Source of the DNA: Sulfurimonas sp. SAG-AH-194-L11
Lineage (GTDB): Bacteria > Campylobacterota > Campylobacteria > Campylobacterales > Sulfurimonadaceae
Assembly (NCBI RefSeq): GCF_029215995.1
Contig: NZ_JAEMVB010000004.1
Location: 40,537-104,536 of the forward strand
Length of the DNA: 64,000 bases
Direction of reading: 5' to 3'
In this document: positions 1-8,023 of the stretch, piece after piece
Position numbering within the stretch: position 1 is the stretch's first letter
How the letters are laid out: the number at the start of each line of letters is the position of its first letter
The notes under the pieces: generated by a model
Databases searched by the model: none
Told to the model about the DNA's origin: nothing
The model's input: only the letters and a program-made list of their open reading frames with translations
Program-made: the position numbers and the translations under genes

Positions 1-232
1 TAAGATTTTCTTCTAAAATGTCGTGAGATATTTTTCCTTCATTATAGAATTTTAAATAATAAGATGGCTCCATATAAACCTTGCCACCATATATTTTTTT
101 TGCTTTATTGACACCATCCCTAAAAGATAGATGTTCAAAACCTTTTAAAGGATTGTGGTGAATAAATGATCCAATAGGCCAGTAGTGTGGAATATTATTC
201 TTAATTGCATCAAGTTTTTTCGCTATGCCCAT
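1..232 (-). CDS. dabA: DabA, inorganic carbon transporter subunit (5' end only)
   Basis: This is the first 77 codons of a gene that runs off the left edge. The N-terminus reads MGIAKKLDAIKNN followed by HYWPIGSFIHHNPLKGFEH, the N-terminal signature of the DabA/DUF2309 (UPF0753) family. DabA is a large cytoplasmic zinc protein related to beta-carbonic anhydrase that pairs with the membrane protein DabB for energised CO2/bicarbonate uptake. The Zn-binding residues lie outside the window. The ATG at 232 overlaps the end of the upstream membrane gene by 10 bp, so translation is probably coupled. Family assignment is firm from the N-terminal motif and from dabB two genes upstream. Confidence 0.85.
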   Translation of the reverse strand, partial: MGIAKKLDAIKNNIPHYWPIGSFIHHNPLKGFEHLSFRDGVNKAKKIYGGKVYMEPSYYLKFYNEGKISHDILEENL

Positions 233-978
233 GTTAGTATCTCCTTAACCCCATAAATACTTAATAGCACGAGTGAAACTATTATGGTAAAATGAGTAAT
301 TTTTTCTTTAAAATTTAAATCAACATAATGTATGTTCGGATTTTTTTTCCCAAATATTGACTTCTCTAACACACGCATGGAAACTAGAAAATTTCCAGCA
401 TAAAGAGTAATAACTATAACTAGCCATAAAGCATTTGCTTCGCTATTAAAAATATGTGTTAAAAAAAACAGAGAGTTTGGTAGTGGTGGGTAGAGTCCTA
501 TAGTTATGAGATACACTGTGATATGGATTCCTATTAAGGGAGTCGCTAATGTAATTCCTCTAACATAAAGATAGTTTGCACTTCCATAATGTTTTTCATA
601 GAAACTAGCGATAGCATAAATACCAAGAAGCGATACCAGTAGTGATAAACTATAGAATGCACCATGTTCTTCAAAGAGGATGAAAAAAGGTGCATTCATA
701 AAGATAAAATAATATCCTAGTTTATAAAAGTTTGTTGTTTGTGTTGCACGATATATAGAATATAAAGCAGTGAAAAATGAGACAAGAACAAAAGAAGTCA
801 TATACTCTCTATCAGTAAAGAAAGAGATAATTACTCCAGTTAGTAAAAGAAATCCACTCACAATAAAGATAGATTTTGCACTAAAACTATCACTTTTTTC
901 TAAAAGAATAAAATATGGTACACCACCAGAAAGGAGTAAAAATACAATATTTAAAAATACAATATTATCAGTAATCAT
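223..978 (-). CDS. Multi-spanning membrane protein between dabB and dabA
   Basis: A 251-residue hydrophobic protein with about seven or eight predicted membrane segments and no recognisable soluble domain. Its ATG overlaps the stop of dabB (ATGA, 975-978) and its own end overlaps the start of dabA, so the three genes form one translationally coupled operon. The pattern of helices, including a broken helix near residues 163-180 with PPLP, and a final helix ending in SIYG, resembles the distal part of NuoM/Mrp-type antiporter subunits. That would make it a partial antiporter-like subunit of the Dab complex. The two-gene Dab systems I know lack such a third subunit; I cannot name a family. Confidence 0.7.
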   Translation of the reverse strand: MITDNIVFLNIVFLLLSGGVPYFILLEKSDSFSAKSIFIVSGFLLLTGVIISFFTDREYMTSFVLVSFFTALYSIYRATQTTNFYKLGYYFIFMNAPFFILFEEHGAFYSLSLLVSLLGIYAIASFYEKHYGSANYLYVRGITLATPLIGIHITVYLITIGLYPPLPNSLFFLTHIFNSEANALWLVIVITLYAGNFLVSMRVLEKSIFGKKNPNIHYVDLNFKEKITHFTIIVSLVLLSIYGVKEILTWA

Positions 979-2585
979 AGTTTTCCTTTTTTAGAACTAT
1001 TAAATATTTCAAAATAGTATCCTTCTTTTACAAGTAGTTTATAAAATGACCATTTTGATTTAGTTGATTTTTCTTTATTTGCTGGTAGTGTGATAAAATG
1101 CTGTTTGTATATAAATAGCCAGCCTACAATCATTACAAGAGATAATACAAGTAATGCACTCACTAAAGTTACATTGAGTGTTGCAGCTTTATAAAAGAGT
1201 AGAGAGTCATGACCATAAAGGAAATGTTCAAGAGAAAGACCAATAAACTCATAGCTAAAGAGTACTATAATAAAAGAACTTATTATTCCAAAGATTGCTT
1301 TGATTGAATCAAATTTAGATACCTTGAAAAAAGATAGAAAAAGCTGTGTTCCTGTAAGCCAAGCAAAGGCTAAAATAACGATTGCAGCATTAAATTCAAA
1401 AAACTCTGGTGCAAGTATCATTTTTATACCAATAAATACAACTACAGGTACAATTGTAAAAAGTGCTATAAGTTTAAATGTTTTGCTACTTTTATATTTT
1501 GTGTTCTCCTCTAGAAATGTCTTATGTGAAAGACGTTCTGGAATATTTGGATCTTTTCTTGCATACTTTATAATACTACCTGACTCTAAGAAGAGCGAAG
1601 CTTTGAAAATTCCATGAACTATGAGGTGATAGATTGCAAGACTAAAAGCACCTAAACCTATCTCCATAATCATGTAGCCCATTTGACCTACAGTTGAGTA
1701 ACCAAGAGAGCGTTTAATGTCTGATACAACAAGCATAAGCATAGAAGCGAAAATTGCGGTAAAAAGACCAATAACAAAAGCGATATTTAAAACCATAGGT
1801 GTAAGTATAAGTAAATAAGCCATTTTATTAAGTAAGATTCCTCCAACATTTACAACACCTGCATGCATTAAACCTGACACTGGAGTAGGGGCTTCGGATG
1901 TATAAGGTAGCCATATGTGAAAAGGAACAATAGCTGACTTCATCATAGCGGCTAATAGATAGAGTAAACCTACTGTGAGTACCATTGGGTCGGTAACTGG
2001 ACTTTGCGACATTACTAACCATTTTTCTTTGAGCACTAATAAATCAAAACTTCCAAAAGTTTGGTATGTTAATATAACTGCAAGTAGAAAAACGAAGTCA
2101 GCACCTTTATGAATATACATAGTCCATCTTGCATTCTTTACGGCAGTTTTAGAACCTACATTAAAAGAAACAAGAAGATATAAACCAACACTCATAAGTT
2201 GCCATGCTAAAGCAAGTACAATAAGATTATTACTCATAACAAGTAAATAGATAGAAGCAAAAATAAAGTTTAAAAGTATAAAAAATCTTCTATAACCTGC
2301 TTCATCCCACATATACTTTGTTGCATATTTTCGTATAACTAAACCAAGTATCGCTACGTATGGAACAAGAATAGCTGAGAGTTCATTGTAAACAAGTAAA
2401 CCATTGAATCCAACTATTTGTGCATCATTACTGATTACATAGTATGTACCATATAATGCAAGTAAGGCTATCATACTTGATAGAATTATGCTTACCTTTG
2501 GTATGAGCTCTTTTTTCCTGATAAAAAATAACAAAAATGCTATTAATATGGGTATACCCGGAATGAGTAATATTATTTTTTCCAC
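975..2585 (-). CDS. dabB: DabB, NuoL/MrpA-like membrane subunit of the DIC transporter
   Basis: A proton-channel-type membrane protein of the NuoL/MrpA/NuoM family with about fourteen membrane helices. Family landmarks are the helix with WQLMSVGLYLLVSF, the loop helix with MMKSAIVPFHIWLPYTSEAPTP (Lys and His in the proton path), and LMHAGVVNVGG followed by LGYSTVGQMGYM. Standing alone beside dabA, without other complex I genes, it fits DabB, which couples cation flow to CO2 hydration by DabA. I place the start at the GTG at 2585 because AGGAG lies five bases upstream. An in-frame ATG at 2627 would add 14 residues but has no Shine-Dalgarno sequence. Confidence 0.88.
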   Translation of the reverse strand: MEKIILLIPGIPILIAFLLFFIRKKELIPKVSIILSSMIALLALYGTYYVISNDAQIVGFNGLLVYNELSAILVPYVAILGLVIRKYATKYMWDEAGYRRFFILLNFIFASIYLLVMSNNLIVLALAWQLMSVGLYLLVSFNVGSKTAVKNARWTMYIHKGADFVFLLAVILTYQTFGSFDLLVLKEKWLVMSQSPVTDPMVLTVGLLYLLAAMMKSAIVPFHIWLPYTSEAPTPVSGLMHAGVVNVGGILLNKMAYLLILTPMVLNIAFVIGLFTAIFASMLMLVVSDIKRSLGYSTVGQMGYMIMEIGLGAFSLAIYHLIVHGIFKASLFLESGSIIKYARKDPNIPERLSHKTFLEENTKYKSSKTFKLIALFTIVPVVVFIGIKMILAPEFFEFNAAIVILAFAWLTGTQLFLSFFKVSKFDSIKAIFGIISSFIIVLFSYEFIGLSLEHFLYGHDSLLFYKAATLNVTLVSALLVLSLVMIVGWLFIYKQHFITLPANKEKSTKSKWSFYKLLVKEGYYFEIFNSSKKGKL

Positions 2586-3123
2586 TGTAACTCCTGAAGT
2601 AATTAAATAGTATGAGACTTTTAGCATTTATATTTTTAAGCCAAGTTAAATATATAAATGAAATGTTTATAGTAAAGCTGAAATTTAGTGATTATATTAC
2701 TAAACTACATATATATACATAACGATAGACTAGTGTTAAAGGTGTAAAAAGTTACACTATTTGTTACATAAAGATAAATTCTTTATCATTTGTTACCCTT
2801 TGTAGCATAAGAAAGTTTGGCCCCAAAACATTATTTATGCTATTTTGTTAAATAGCCCATAAAGTCGCTATTACATTAGGTAAAATCTCCACGAAATAGA
2901 TAAAATAAGATTTTAATCCATTAAATTAAAGAGAAATAAAAGGTTATTTGAGTAAAGTGCTATTCGAGAAACATAAATTATAGTTGATAGAAATGTATTG
3001 CAAATACTTTGAGATGTCAGTTTAAAGACATTTGATGGTTTTTTTAATGCTACATGCTATTGTTGGCTTTTAGTAAAATAGAAGCTGATACCAATGTTTA
3101 AGTCATCATTAAGGAGTAAATAA
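2586..3123. other. Divergent intergenic region between dab and the oxidoreductase genes
   Basis: I see no gene in this stretch. It separates two divergent carbon-metabolism operons and should hold both promoters. Near 2742-2796 is a cluster of small repeats: an inverted repeat GTGTAA/TTACAC (2742-2747 and 2752-2757), two copies of ATTTGTTAC (2759-2767 and 2788-2796), and GATAAA-TTC-TTTATC (2773-2787). A weak hairpin (ATGTC 3014-3018 with GACAT 3027-3031) followed by seven T at 3039-3045 lies in what would be the leader of the oxidoreductase transcript. No consensus -35/-10 pair is obvious. Confidence 0.5.
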
Positions 3124-3348
3124 ATGTATTATGTAGCAAAAGTTAATTCTGATATGTGTGCTGAGTATAAATGCAACACATGTACTTTATATTGTCCAGA
3201 GGCTAATACGCTAATGTTCAATAAAGATGGAAATACATCTTGGGTAGACGAAGATAGATGTAAGGGTTGTGCACTTTGTGTGTATGTATGTACTGATATG
3301 CTTGATCGTAATTGTATTACGATGGAAATGGCTGGTCACGAAGCGTAG
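3124..3348 (+). CDS. porD: 2-oxoacid:ferredoxin oxidoreductase, delta (2x[4Fe-4S]) subunit
   Basis: A 74-residue ferredoxin-like protein with two cysteine clusters: C12-x4-C17-x2-C20-x3-C24-P, and C46-x2-C49-x2-C52-x3-C56. These should bind two [4Fe-4S] clusters and pass electrons between the thiamine site and free ferredoxin. The first cluster has a wider first gap than the usual CxxC. GGAG lies a few bases upstream of the ATG. It is the first gene of a D-E-A-B-G set. The next gene begins 138 bp downstream, so a processing site or second promoter may separate them (TATAAT at 3458-3463). Confidence 0.8.
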   Translation: MYYVAKVNSDMCAEYKCNTCTLYCPEANTLMFNKDGNTSWVDEDRCKGCALCVYVCTDMLDRNCITMEMAGHEA

Positions 3349-3486
3349 ATCCAGCAGAGTTGTACACGTAGTGTATATGTATAGATTTCTTATCTTAGTG
3401 TAAACTTTGATTAGAAAGCTAAATACAAATAAAATAAATCTATAGTTAATATTTAATTATAATGTAAAAAATTTATAGGAGAACTT

Positions 3487-4056
3487 ATGGCAAATCAAGG
3501 CCCCGCGTATTATTCACCGTATCCTGCGGCAATATATGAAGGTGTAATTACACCACCAGAAGGAAAAGCACTTTTATTAGAAGAAGTGGTAGATGAAGAA
3601 ATTGCAATGAGAGAAATCGCAAAGCAAATGTTAACTAAAGAGAATGCAACTATTTTCCCTGGACCACAAGTATTATATGGTTATAACGATGAAGCAAAGA
3701 AAAAAGCGACTCTTATCAAAGAGATGGCTGAAGTTCTTAATGCTAATATGATTCCAATGTATGACTATAGACCAAAGTATCCTAAAATTGATGCTGAAAT
3801 TGAAATCAATCCGAATCACCCAAACTTAACAATTTGGCATAACAACATTAAAGCAGCAATTTTTATTGGTGTTCACTGTCATTATGCTAATGTTGCATTA
3901 AAAATGGTTAGATGTGAAACAGATTGTTACACGATCGCTATTTGTGGTTTGTCAGGGCATGAAGATGCTATGGCTACATTAAGAGATCAGCATTCTTCAG
4001 AGCTTGAGAAATTTATCAAGATAGCTAGAGAAGTAAAAGCAGAACTAAAATTATAA
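3487..4056 (+). CDS. 2-oxoacid:ferredoxin oxidoreductase, epsilon-like subunit
   Basis: A soluble 189-residue protein starting MANQGPAYYSPYPAAIYEG, with no cofactor motif I can name but several cysteines and histidines around residues 129-160 (GVHCHYANVALK, then CETDCYTIAICGL). Proteins of this type are annotated as a 'carbon monoxide dehydrogenase beta subunit family' and occur as the fifth (epsilon) subunit of pyruvate and 2-oxoglutarate:ferredoxin oxidoreductases in Hydrogenobacter. Position just before the alpha subunit supports that reading. AGGAG lies six bases upstream of the ATG. Its biochemical role is unclear; the name rests on context plus remembered family annotation. Confidence 0.65.
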   Translation: MANQGPAYYSPYPAAIYEGVITPPEGKALLLEEVVDEEIAMREIAKQMLTKENATIFPGPQVLYGYNDEAKKKATLIKEMAEVLNANMIPMYDYRPKYPKIDAEIEINPNHPNLTIWHNNIKAAIFIGVHCHYANVALKMVRCETDCYTIAICGLSGHEDAMATLRDQHSSELEKFIKIAREVKAELKL

Positions 4057-4071
4057 GAAAAGGAGAACTAA

Positions 4072-5271
4072 ATGGCATCAATTAAAGATATGACAGATAC
4101 ACATAACTGGTCTGGACAGAAATTAGTTACAGCAGATCACATGCTTTTCGAAGCACCACGTGAAAAGCACTTCATGACTGGTTCTGAAGTTTTAAAAGAA
4201 GCGGTAAAAAGATGTACAGTTGATGCATCAGTATCTTATCCAATTACACCACAATCAGAAGCAGCACACCTTATCGGTGAGCTATGGGCTGAGGGTTATG
4301 TTGGTACATACTTCCGTGGGGAAAATGAGTTTGGTGTTATGTCAGAAGTTGCAGGTTGTGCAATGGCAGGGGCTAGAACTATTACTACGACATCAGGTCC
4401 TGGTACACTTAGAGCAATGGAAAACTTTCCACAATGGTCTGGTACAAGAATTCCTTGTCAACTAATCCTTATGGCTCGTGGTATTAACTCACCACTTACT
4501 ATTCAACCAGATAACTTAGAAGTTTCTTTCATGTTAGAAACTGGTTGTATGATTTGGTATGCTGAAAATGTACAAGAGTTATTTGACATGAGTATCGCTG
4601 CATTTATCGTGGCAGAAAAGCCTGACGTTCATGTGCCTATTATTACTGTTGTTGATGGTTTCTTTGTTTCTCACACACGTGAGTCTGTAATGTTACCAGC
4701 TGATGATATCGCACTTTTACCTTATGAGCCATACAAATCTCCATTACCTCCGATTGATTCTGAAACTCCTCCAGGACGTTTTCTAAGAGATCCATTTGTA
4801 ATGAAGTCTAACTATATTTCTTATGCAACTCATGCTTCATGGCAGTGGGAAGTAAGATCTGCAGTTGAACGTTCACGTCCATATGCTAAGCATTTCCTTA
4901 AAGGTCTTGTTCATGTTACTGGAACGCCTGATGCTGAAATCGCATTTGTTACATGTGGTACTGCTTCTCATCAAGCAAAAGAAGCTGAAAGAGAATTAAT
5001 GAAGCATGGTATTAAAACTAAGGTTATTAAACTTAGAACAATTAGACCATTTCCAAAAGAAGAACTGCTTGCAGAACTTGAGGGTGTTAAACATATTTTC
5101 GTACCTGAGTTCAATGTTGTTGGTTGGTTAGAAAAAGAAGTAAAAACTGCTCTTCATAACAACCACACTGCAAAAGTTATTGGTGGACCTAGAGTTGCTG
5201 GTGGAATGAGTCTACCTGCTGAAGCAATTCTTAAAGAAGTATTTGAACACATTAACGTAGAAGGAAAATAA
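4072..5271 (+). CDS. porA: 2-oxoacid:ferredoxin oxidoreductase, alpha subunit
   Basis: A 399-residue alpha subunit of the thiamine-dependent 2-oxoacid:acceptor oxidoreductase family. The N-terminal pyrimidine-binding domain has SYPITPQSEAAHLIGELWAEG and GENEFGVMSEVAGCAMAGAR, then TTSGPGTLRAMENF. The C-terminal transketolase-like domain has VTCGTASHQAKEAERELMKHGIKTKVIKLRTIRPFP (split here only for description). It reversibly converts acyl-CoA plus CO2 plus reduced ferredoxin to the 2-oxoacid, a CO2-fixing step of the reductive TCA cycle. Pyruvate is the likelier substrate because the beta subunit resembles PorB; 2-oxoglutarate cannot be excluded. Good RBS (AAGGAG) and tight spacing to the beta gene. 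Confidence 0.82.
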   Translation: MASIKDMTDTHNWSGQKLVTADHMLFEAPREKHFMTGSEVLKEAVKRCTVDASVSYPITPQSEAAHLIGELWAEGYVGTYFRGENEFGVMSEVAGCAMAGARTITTTSGPGTLRAMENFPQWSGTRIPCQLILMARGINSPLTIQPDNLEVSFMLETGCMIWYAENVQELFDMSIAAFIVAEKPDVHVPIITVVDGFFVSHTRESVMLPADDIALLPYEPYKSPLPPIDSETPPGRFLRDPFVMKSNYISYATHASWQWEVRSAVERSRPYAKHFLKGLVHVTGTPDAEIAFVTCGTASHQAKEAERELMKHGIKTKVIKLRTIRPFPKEELLAELEGVKHIFVPEFNVVGWLEKEVKTALHNNHTAKVIGGPRVAGGMSLPAEAILKEVFEHINVEGK

Positions 5272-5272
5272 G

Positions 5273-6142
5273 ATGGCAATTGATATATATAAAATCAACC
5301 CTGAATTCCGTGACATTATGCCTAAAGAGATTATTGATCTTGAGGAAAATGCAACATGGGCTCAAAACCAAAAGAAACCACGTGGTATTAAAGAGATGCC
5401 AGACACTAAAGAGATTTTAGAAGAACACTCTTTATGTGCTGGTTGTCCAGAAGCTGCTGCACTTAGATATGTACTTGCTGCATTACCTAAGCCAGAAGAG
5501 ACTATTATTGTTAACTCAACTGGTTGTACTTCTTTGATGTTCCCACACATCGCTCTTCATACTGTTCACTCACTTTTTGGTAATCAAAATGCTGTTGCAA
5601 CTGGTATTAAAAGAGTTCTTGACTGGAGATTTCCAGATATAGAAAAAGATGTTGTTGTTTTAGCAGGAGACGGTGCTACTGTTGATATCGGTCTTGACTA
5701 TACACTTCAGTCTTTCTTTAGACAAGAAAATATCACTACAATCTGTTTTGATAATGAAGTTTATGCAAATACTGGTGGACAAGAATCAGGTGCAACTCCA
5801 AAAGGTCAAGTTTTCAAAATGGCGCCTACTGGTAAGAAGTTCGAAAAAGTAAAAATGTGGGAACTTGCTACTACTGCTGGTTGTCACTATACTATGAACA
5901 TGACTGCATCTGCTCCTAAAGCGGTTGCTAAAGCTGTTCGTGAAGCTATTTTAGTTGCAAGAGAAATCGGACCAACATTCCTTAACATTTACACTCCTTG
6001 TATCCTTGAGATTGGACTAAGTGCAAATGAAGGTCTTGGCGAAATGAAAGATCAAGATAAAGATAGATTTGCATCTTACAAGTTTGTTTCTCCAGAAGCA
6101 GAAGAGTTCTTGAAAAAATGTAAAGCAGAAGGAAAGTTATAA
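5273..6142 (+). CDS. porB: 2-oxoacid:ferredoxin oxidoreductase, beta (TPP-binding) subunit
   Basis: A 289-residue beta subunit. C55-x2-C58 (LCAGCPE) and C85 (STGCTS), with a later Cys in YTPCILEIG, supply ligands for the proximal [4Fe-4S] cluster. The thiamine diphosphate motif starts at GDG 132-134 and ends at the Asn in CFDNEVYANTGGQ (161-170). The phrase NTGGQESGATPKG is close to the pyruvate-type enzymes (NTGGQ-S-ATP) and unlike the YGMTGGQ of 2-oxoglutarate-type KorB, so pyruvate is favoured. It starts one base after the alpha stop and shares its last base with the gamma start, so the subunits are co-translated. Confidence 0.84.
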   Translation: MAIDIYKINPEFRDIMPKEIIDLEENATWAQNQKKPRGIKEMPDTKEILEEHSLCAGCPEAAALRYVLAALPKPEETIIVNSTGCTSLMFPHIALHTVHSLFGNQNAVATGIKRVLDWRFPDIEKDVVVLAGDGATVDIGLDYTLQSFFRQENITTICFDNEVYANTGGQESGATPKGQVFKMAPTGKKFEKVKMWELATTAGCHYTMNMTASAPKAVAKAVREAILVAREIGPTFLNIYTPCILEIGLSANEGLGEMKDQDKDRFASYKFVSPEAEEFLKKCKAEGKL

Positions 6143-6864
6143 TGGCTAAAGATTCAATCAAAGTAAGACTTCCGGGTCTTGGTGGACAAGGTGCAGTTAC
6201 AGCTGCACATATTGCTGCAACTGCAGCTGATACTGATGGTTACTTCGCTGTTTCTAATCCATTTTTTGGTGCAGAAAAGCGTATGGCTCCTTCAGAGTCT
6301 TATGCAAGAATAGGTACTGTGCCTATTTACGATAGAGGGGAAGTAATTTACCCAGATATCGTTATGATTTTCCACCCACAAGTTATTACTATGGGTAAAT
6401 CATATACTATGCCTTTTTATGCTGGTATCAAAGATAATGGTCTTGTTATCATTAACTCTGACATCGATCTTTTAACTGATGTTGATAAGAAAATTCTTGC
6501 TGACAAAAATGTTAAAGTTCTTACTCATGACTTTACTAGATTTGCAATTGAGCAAGCTGGTACTGAGCTTGCTACTAATATGGCAATGCTTGGTGCATTA
6601 TTTGGTGCTCTTGGTACAATCTCTAAGCCTGCTATTGAAGAGGGAATCAAAGATAGATTTCTTAAGAAATACACAGCTTCTGGTGGTACTGCTACACTCG
6701 ATTCAGTTATTGAAAAGAAATTTAAGAAAAAGCAAGAGCTTATTGAGAAAAACCTCTTAACTGCATCTGCTGCTTATGATTTAACTGCTGCATGGGCTAA
6801 AGAAGTTGGACTAGAACCAATTCTTGAGCCTTCAAAGCACAATAACGGTAACGTTAAGAAATAA
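6142..6864 (+). CDS. porG: 2-oxoacid:ferredoxin oxidoreductase, gamma subunit
   Basis: A 240-residue gamma subunit. VRLPGLGGQGAVTAAHIAA near the N-terminus is the family's glycine-rich motif, followed by FFGAEKRMAPSESYARIG, where the family usually has G-x-x-RGG. This domain binds the CoA side of the substrate. The C-terminal 40 residues are lysine-rich and helical. Its ATG overlaps the beta stop (TAATG), and a strong hairpin 7 bp after the stop closes the operon. The assignment to family is firm; the exact substrate depends on the complex. Confidence 0.83.
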   Translation: MAKDSIKVRLPGLGGQGAVTAAHIAATAADTDGYFAVSNPFFGAEKRMAPSESYARIGTVPIYDRGEVIYPDIVMIFHPQVITMGKSYTMPFYAGIKDNGLVIINSDIDLLTDVDKKILADKNVKVLTHDFTRFAIEQAGTELATNMAMLGALFGALGTISKPAIEEGIKDRFLKKYTASGGTATLDSVIEKKFKKKQELIEKNLLTASAAYDLTAAWAKEVGLEPILEPSKHNNGNVKK

Positions 6865-6870
6865 TCTCTA

Positions 6871-6893
6871 TAACTGTGCCTTTGGCACGGTTA
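6871..6893 (+). terminator. Hairpin terminator after the oxidoreductase operon
   Basis: TAACTGTGCC (6871-6880) pairs with GGCACGGTTA (6884-6893) around a TTT loop. This gives a ten-base-pair stem with one G-T pair, one of the most GC-rich short stems in the window. It is followed by a pyrimidine-rich stretch (TCTTATTCCCCCTCTTT). It begins 7 bp after the gamma-subunit stop. Confidence 0.8.
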
Positions 6894-7003
6894 TCTTATT
6901 CCCCCTCTTTATAAACTCATAAACTTTTTTTATAAACCCTTTTCTTTTTATCAATCAAAGAGATTATTAAACAAGTTTAGAACAACTATATAAGGAAATA
7001 GAT

Positions 7004-7978
7004 ATGATACAGTCATTTATAATTACAGGATTTTTAGGTGTTGGTAAAACAACAATGCTAACCAATACAGTCAAAGAGCATTTTGGAGATAAAAAAGTAG
7101 CTATTGTAGTGAATGAATTTGGTGATATTGGTATCGATGGAGATATTCTTAGTAATGTTTATAGCGAAGTACTAGAGATTTCTGAGGGTTGTATCTGCTG
7201 TCAACTTTCTGAAGAATTTGAGAGTGGTGTTATGGAAATCATTCAAAAGTATGAGCCAGAGATTATTTTTGTAGAGACTTCAGGTGCATCTGAGCCTTTT
7301 CCTATTTTTATGTCTATGCAAAACCTTGGCGTTACGGTTGAGGGTATTATCTGTGTAATTGATTCTAAGAACTTAGACTCTTATAAAGATAACTCTACTG
7401 CAAAGTATCAAGTTGGTGGCTCAAACATCATTGTCTTAAATAAAACAGATCTTGTAACTGAGACACAACTAGAGTCTGTAAAACAACAAGTTATAGAGAT
7501 GAAAGAGTCTCATAATATAAAAAATAACCTTACAGGTGAGACAGTTTTTAATAACTATGTTATCACTCAAGCAAAAGAGGGTCTTGTAAGTAAAGATATT
7601 TTTGAGGGCGTTTATAAAATTGATGAGATTATTGGACTAGCAAAAGATTATCAACACCCAGAGCATGCACAGGGTGATTCTATTACTCAGCAGGTAGCTT
7701 ACTTAAAAGAAGATATAAAATTTGAAGATGTAGATAGAATTTTAAATAATATTCCAAAGAGTATTTATAGAGTAAAGGGAGTAGTAAAAGTGACAGATGT
7801 AGCTAATCCTATTGTTATCAACTACTCTTTTGGTAATGTTTCATTTGAAGAACTTGATGAATATGCACAGCCATCTATTATGATATTTATAGGTGAATCT
7901 ATCCTTGATGATGTTGAGATATTATGTCAAGAGTACTCTTATCTTAACACCCCAAAGTTTAAACTGACTTCATTTTAA
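7004..7978 (+). CDS. CobW/G3E-family metal-chaperone GTPase
   Basis: A 324-residue P-loop GTPase of the G3E (CobW/YjiA/ZigA) group. The Walker A motif is GFLGVGKTT (9-17). The metal-binding CxCC motif follows at C63-C65-C66 (EGCICCQL). ETSGASEP is the Walker B/switch region and LNKTDLV the guanine-specificity motif. A C-terminal CobW_C-like domain covers about residues 230-320. Such proteins bind Zn or another transition metal and deliver it to client enzymes. The client cannot be told from the sequence. It stands alone between the oxidoreductase terminator and ribBA, with AAGGAA upstream of its ATG. Confidence 0.8.
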   Translation: MIQSFIITGFLGVGKTTMLTNTVKEHFGDKKVAIVVNEFGDIGIDGDILSNVYSEVLEISEGCICCQLSEEFESGVMEIIQKYEPEIIFVETSGASEPFPIFMSMQNLGVTVEGIICVIDSKNLDSYKDNSTAKYQVGGSNIIVLNKTDLVTETQLESVKQQVIEMKESHNIKNNLTGETVFNNYVITQAKEGLVSKDIFEGVYKIDEIIGLAKDYQHPEHAQGDSITQQVAYLKEDIKFEDVDRILNNIPKSIYRVKGVVKVTDVANPIVINYSFGNVSFEELDEYAQPSIMIFIGESILDDVEILCQEYSYLNTPKFKLTSF

Positions 7979-8023
7979 TGATTTTTTTCATATAATAAGT
8001 AAAAAATAATAAAAAGAGAATTT

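Noticed and set aside
770..994. Plus-strand frame inside the dab membrane gene
   Set aside because: It lies antisense within a coding gene and shows no family features; treated as a shadow frame.
2586..2627. Upstream ATG at 2627 for dabB
   Set aside because: No RBS precedes it, whereas AGGAG is correctly spaced before the GTG at 2585.
3363..3375. Short hairpin TACAC-GTA-GTGTA between subunit D and E genes
   Set aside because: Only five base pairs with no T-run; too weak to call a terminator.
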